This document shows positions 61,377-64,000 of a stretch of 64,000 bases of DNA, piece after piece; position 1 is the stretch's first letter, and each line of letters starts with the position of its first letter. The notes under the pieces were generated by a model. That model was given only the letters and a program-made list of their open reading frames with translations, searched no databases and was not told where the DNA came from. The DNA comes from Actinophytocola sp035995025 (GTDB lineage: Bacteria > Actinomycetota > Actinomycetes > Mycobacteriales > Pseudonocardiaceae). The position numbers and the translations under genes are program-made. The stretch covers positions 1 through 64,000 of the forward strand of contig DASYKY010000014.1 of NCBI GenBank assembly GCA_035995025.1, written 5' to 3'.

Positions 61377-62837
61377 TCACGACAAGACTTCCTGATGCTC
61401 GGCGGTACCCGTGATGTTGCGGGCCATGCCGCCGAAGATGATGGCGTGGAAGGGCACGATCGACTTCCAGTACAGGTGCCCGGCGAGCCCGTGCGGCTCG
61501 AAGATCGCGCGCTGCCGGTAGGTCGAACCAGTGCCGTCCGGGGAGCCGTCCGGGGTGGCCGTCAGCTCCAGCCAGGCGCGCCCGGGCAGGCGCATCTCCG
61601 CGCGCAGCCGCAGCAGCCGCGGGCGTTCCAGCCGCTCGACGCGCCACCAGTCGAGCGCCTCACCGGTGTGCAGCCGGCGCGGGTCGCGGCGGCCGCGGCG
61701 CAGCCCCGCGCCGCCGGCGAGCCGGTCGATCCAGCCGCGGACCGACCAGGCGAGCGGGAAGGAGTACCAGCCGTGCTCGCCGCCGATGGACTCGATGACC
61801 GTCCAGAGCTTGCCGGCGTCCGCGGGCGTATGCAGCTCGCGGACGTCGGTGTAGATCGAGCCGCCGGACCAGTCCGGGTCGGTCGGCAGCGGGTCGGACG
61901 GCTCGCTCGCGTCGGACCAGCGGGTCGGCACGTCGGCGTCGCGGATGCGCTTGAGGGCGAGCTCGATGGCCTGCTCGTAGTGCGTCGGCCCGGCGGGCGG
62001 GCTGGGCAGGTAGGCGACGACGTCCTGGTCGCGGACCACGACCTCGTGCACGAGGGACTCGATCAGTGGAACCGCGATGCTGCGCGGCACGGGCGTGACC
62101 AGGTTGACCCACTGGGCGGACAGCCACGGCGTGAGCACCGGCACCGGCACGACGACGCGGCGGGGGAGCCCGGCGACGACCGCGTAGCGGCGCATCATCT
62201 CGAGGTAGGTCAGCACGTCCGGGCCGCCGATGTCGAACGCGCGGCTGACGTTCGTCTCGACGCAGGCGGCGTGCACGAGGTAGTGCAGGACGTCCCGCAC
62301 GGCGATCGGCTGGATGCGGTTGTGCACCCAGCGGGGCGTCACCATGGCGGGGAGGCGCTCGGTGAGGTGGCGCAGCATCTCGAAGCCGGCGGACCCGGAC
62401 CCGATGACGATCGCCGCGTTGAGCACGAGCGTGGGCACCCCAGACGCGAGCAGGATCTCGCCGACCTCCTTGCGGGACCGCAGATGCGGCGAGAGCTCAC
62501 CGCTGTCCGGCGTGATCCCGCCGAGGTAGACGATCCGCCTGACGTGCCCGGCCGCGGCGGCCACCGTCCGTGCCGCCTCGCGGTCGACGTCGGTGAAATC
62601 CCGCTGGTGCAGCGAGTGGACGAGGTAGTAGACGACCTCCTGCCCCTCGAGCGCCGCCGCCACGCTGTCCGCGTCGGTCACGTCGCCGCGGACCACCTCG
62701 ACCTTGTCCCGCCACGGCACGTCGTCGACCTTGCGCGGGTCCCGGGCCACCGCCCGCACCGCGTGTCCCGCCGAGAGCAGCTCGGGCACGAGCCGCCCGC
62801 CGATGTATCCCGTTGCCCCGAACACCACGCACCGCAT
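61377..62837 (-). CDS. NAD(P)-binding SDR-like protein with DUF2867 domain
   Basis: 486 residues from ATG 62837. N-terminal Rossmann part CVVFGATGYIGGRLVPELLSAGHAVRAVARD (about 1-260) and a C-terminal DUF2867 START-like part (SIYTDVRELHTPADAGKLWTVIESIGGEHGWYSFPLAWSVRGWIDRL to the end). Such two-domain proteins are common in actinobacteria; the substrate is unknown. GAGG about 9 bases upstream. The last 150 bases before the next gene downstream hold only a short open segment and no gene I can support. Confidence 0.88.
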   Translation of the reverse strand: MRCVVFGATGYIGGRLVPELLSAGHAVRAVARDPRKVDDVPWRDKVEVVRGDVTDADSVAAALEGQEVVYYLVHSLHQRDFTDVDREAARTVAAAAGHVRRIVYLGGITPDSGELSPHLRSRKEVGEILLASGVPTLVLNAAIVIGSGSAGFEMLRHLTERLPAMVTPRWVHNRIQPIAVRDVLHYLVHAACVETNVSRAFDIGGPDVLTYLEMMRRYAVVAGLPRRVVVPVPVLTPWLSAQWVNLVTPVPRSIAVPLIESLVHEVVVRDQDVVAYLPSPPAGPTHYEQAIELALKRIRDADVPTRWSDASEPSDPLPTDPDWSGGSIYTDVRELHTPADAGKLWTVIESIGGEHGWYSFPLAWSVRGWIDRLAGGAGLRRGRRDPRRLHTGEALDWWRVERLERPRLLRLRAEMRLPGRAWLELTATPDGSPDGTGSTYRQRAIFEPHGLAGHLYWKSIVPFHAIIFGGMARNITGTAEHQEVLS

Positions 62838-62908
62838 CCGCCGATCCTCACCCAGCCCGGTCGTTCCCGCAGATCTGTTCGGTGCCGGTGATACCCCGGA
62901 CGGGTGGC

Positions 62909-63388
62909 TCAACTCGCGGCGATGGGTGCCACGACCGCGCTCGCGAGGCGGACCAGCTCGGCGGGGGCCAGCTCGATCTCCAGACCCCGCCGCCCGCCGC
63001 TGCAGAAGATCGTCTCGTGGCCGGTGGCGGAGCTGTCCACCACGACCGGCAAACGTTTGCGGTGTCCGAGCGGCGAGATCCCGCCGGCGACGTACCCGGT
63101 GGCCCGCTCGGCCGCGGCGACGTCGGCCATGCGGGCCTTCTTCCCGCCCGCGGCCGCGGCGAGCGCCTTGAGGTCGAGCGACCCGGCCACCGGCACGACA
63201 CCGACCGTCAGCACCCCGTCGACCTCGGCGACGAGCGTCTTGAACACCCGCGCGGCGGACAGCCCGAGCCGCTCGCTCGCCTCGGTCCCGTACGACTCGG
63301 ACCGCGGGTCGTGCGCGTACTCGTGCACCTGGTGCGGCACCCGCTGCTTCGCGAGCAGCGCGGTAGCCGGCGTTCCCTTTCCCGCCAC
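62909..63388 (-). CDS. ybaK: Cys-tRNA(Pro)/YbaK-type deacylase
   Basis: 159 residues from GTG 63388 (VAGKGTPATALLAKQRVPHQVHEY). YbaK/EbsC fold with RVFKTLVAEVDGVLTVGVVPVAGSLDLKALAAAAGGKKARMAD (catalytic Lys region), TGYVAGGISPLGHRKRLPVVVDSSA and IFCSGGRRGLEIELAP. It hydrolyses mis-acylated Cys-tRNA(Pro), a proofreading step in trans. Single gene. Confidence 0.9.
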   Translation of the reverse strand: MAGKGTPATALLAKQRVPHQVHEYAHDPRSESYGTEASERLGLSAARVFKTLVAEVDGVLTVGVVPVAGSLDLKALAAAAGGKKARMADVAAAERATGYVAGGISPLGHRKRLPVVVDSSATGHETIFCSGGRRGLEIELAPAELVRLASAVVAPIAAS

Positions 63389-63423
63389 GGCGGCCAACCT
63401 AGCCGCCGCGGCGGGAAAGCGGA

Positions 63424-64000
63424 TCAGGTGCCCGGCTGGGACGTGTAGACCGTCGCGTCGCCCTGTTTGAGCCACACTGTCGGGTGGTCGATCGGCAGGA
63501 ACGAGCGGTCGCCGCCCGGTTCGCGGGTGTCCGGGACCGTGTCGCCGGAGGGCTGGTGCATGATGAAGTTCACCGGCTTGGTGTCGTCCACCAGCGGGAT
63601 CTCGTACACCGCCCAGCCGTCCTCCACGCGGGTCAGCGGCCACGGCCGCTCCCACGCGATCTGCCCGAGCACCGCCGGGTCGACCGCGTCGCCCCACAGG
63701 TGCAGGCCCCACTGGTCGTAATCACCGCCCGGCCGGAAGTACCGCAGCTCCGCGGCCTCCAGCGGCGGCCCCGCGTACCGCACGGTCCGGGTGGCGCTCA
63801 CCGCACCCGACGGAAGCGTCGCGCGGTAGGCCACCGGCGTCCCGGCCGCCAGGCCCAGCGCGCCCAGGTCGTCGAACACCGTGTACGCCGGGGACGTGTC
63901 GTCGCTGCCGACCGCCGTCCACGGGCCGCCGTCGACGCTGCGCTGGATCGTCACCACGTGCGACGGCTTCTCCGGGTCGGCGATCGCGCGCACCTGCACC
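63424..64000 (-). CDS. Secreted alpha-glucan hydrolase, C-terminal part (Fn3-like + PUD), 5' end outside window
   Basis: Only the C-terminal ~190 residues are present. An Fn3-like part (SHVVTIQRSVDGGPWTAVGSDDTSP to about residue 75) is followed by a pullulanase-associated (PUD) domain: YFRPGGDYDQWGLHLWGDAV, DGWAVYEIPLVDDTKPVNFIMHQPSGD and DREPGGDRSFLPIDHPTVW-like end. This C-terminal order occurs in alpha-amylase/pullulanase-type enzymes. The catalytic domain lies beyond position 64000, so activity cannot be judged. Confidence 0.75.
   Translation of the reverse strand, partial: VQVRAIADPEKPSHVVTIQRSVDGGPWTAVGSDDTSPAYTVFDDLGALGLAAGTPVAYRATLPSGAVSATRTVRYAGPPLEAAELRYFRPGGDYDQWGLHLWGDAVDPAVLGQIAWERPWPLTRVEDGWAVYEIPLVDDTKPVNFIMHQPSGDTVPDTREPGGDRSFLPIDHPTVWLKQGDATVYTSQPGT

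Overview
This is a GC-rich (about 70% or more) actinobacterial chromosome segment. GTG starts are frequent and many genes overlap by 1-4 bases. An AftD-type arabinosyltransferase implies an arabinogalactan cell wall. Together with the repertoire of butyrolactone-type receptors, SARP regulators, DUF5753 regulators and ECF sigma factors, this points to the Pseudonocardiaceae, most plausibly an Amycolatopsis-like organism (inference). No rRNA, tRNA, CRISPR array, prophage or insertion sequence was seen.

Layout. 0-14 kb: a fused E1 alpha/beta dehydrogenase, a lipid-linked sugar flippase, AftD, a methyltransferase, a GT-C-like membrane protein, a substrate-binding/VWA protein and a long-chain acyl-CoA ligase. 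14-19.5 kb: two secreted proteases that share a near-identical C-terminal P domain, then a translationally coupled SDR and GabD2-like dehydrogenase. 19.5-23.2 kb: a DUF559-like gene bracketed by inverted sets of a short repeat, a GlxA-type regulator with an operator-like palindrome, a SnoaL-like protein and a decayed sugar-binding protein gene.

23.2-33.7 kb is the highlight. A tightly coupled ten-gene minus-strand operon faces a divergent DUF2156 gene: aldehyde dehydrogenase, acyl-CoA-dehydrogenase-like flavoprotein, class III aminotransferase, SRPBCC protein, small membrane protein, VlmB-like diiron protein, KAS III, ACP, KAS II and a diacylglycerol-kinase-like protein. From recalled knowledge of valanimycin (VlmA = MprF-like aminoacyl-tRNA transferase, VlmH = acyl-CoA-dehydrogenase-like N-hydroxylase, VlmB = diiron azoxy-forming enzyme, VlmJ = DAG-kinase-like kinase, VlmO = membrane protein for N-N bond formation), I infer a fatty-acyl-derived azoxy (or hydrazine) pathway. 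In this model the chain is made by KAS III/KAS II/ACP, reduced to an aldehyde, transaminated to an alkylamine, N-hydroxylated, O-aminoacylated from an aminoacyl-tRNA, rearranged to an N-N bond and oxidised.

33.8-41.6 kb is the control module: two tandem SARPs, two ArpA/ScbR-like TetR receptors, an AfsA-type butyrolactone synthase, an SDR, a third SARP and a LuxR-type regulator whose receiver-like domain has lost the phosphoacceptor Asp. Two ARE-like operators sit in the promoter of the second SARP and a third lies between one receptor gene and afsA, so a signal-responsive switch can be drawn directly from the sequence.

41.8-64 kb is more ordinary: an XRE/DUF5753 group with shared promoter motifs, an O-methyltransferase, a DDN-like F420 protein, GH5 and GH16 secreted glucanases (the latter with a DasR-type site), a broken hemerythrin gene, a diguanylate cyclase, a LysR/SDR pair, an MFS exporter, two DGPF/ECF sigma factor pairs plus a third ECF gene, a small gene whose ribosome binding site lies in a perfect hairpin, an ArsR/SRPBCC pair, a Nudix hydrolase, a YbaK-like deacylase and the 3' end of a secreted alpha-glucan hydrolase.
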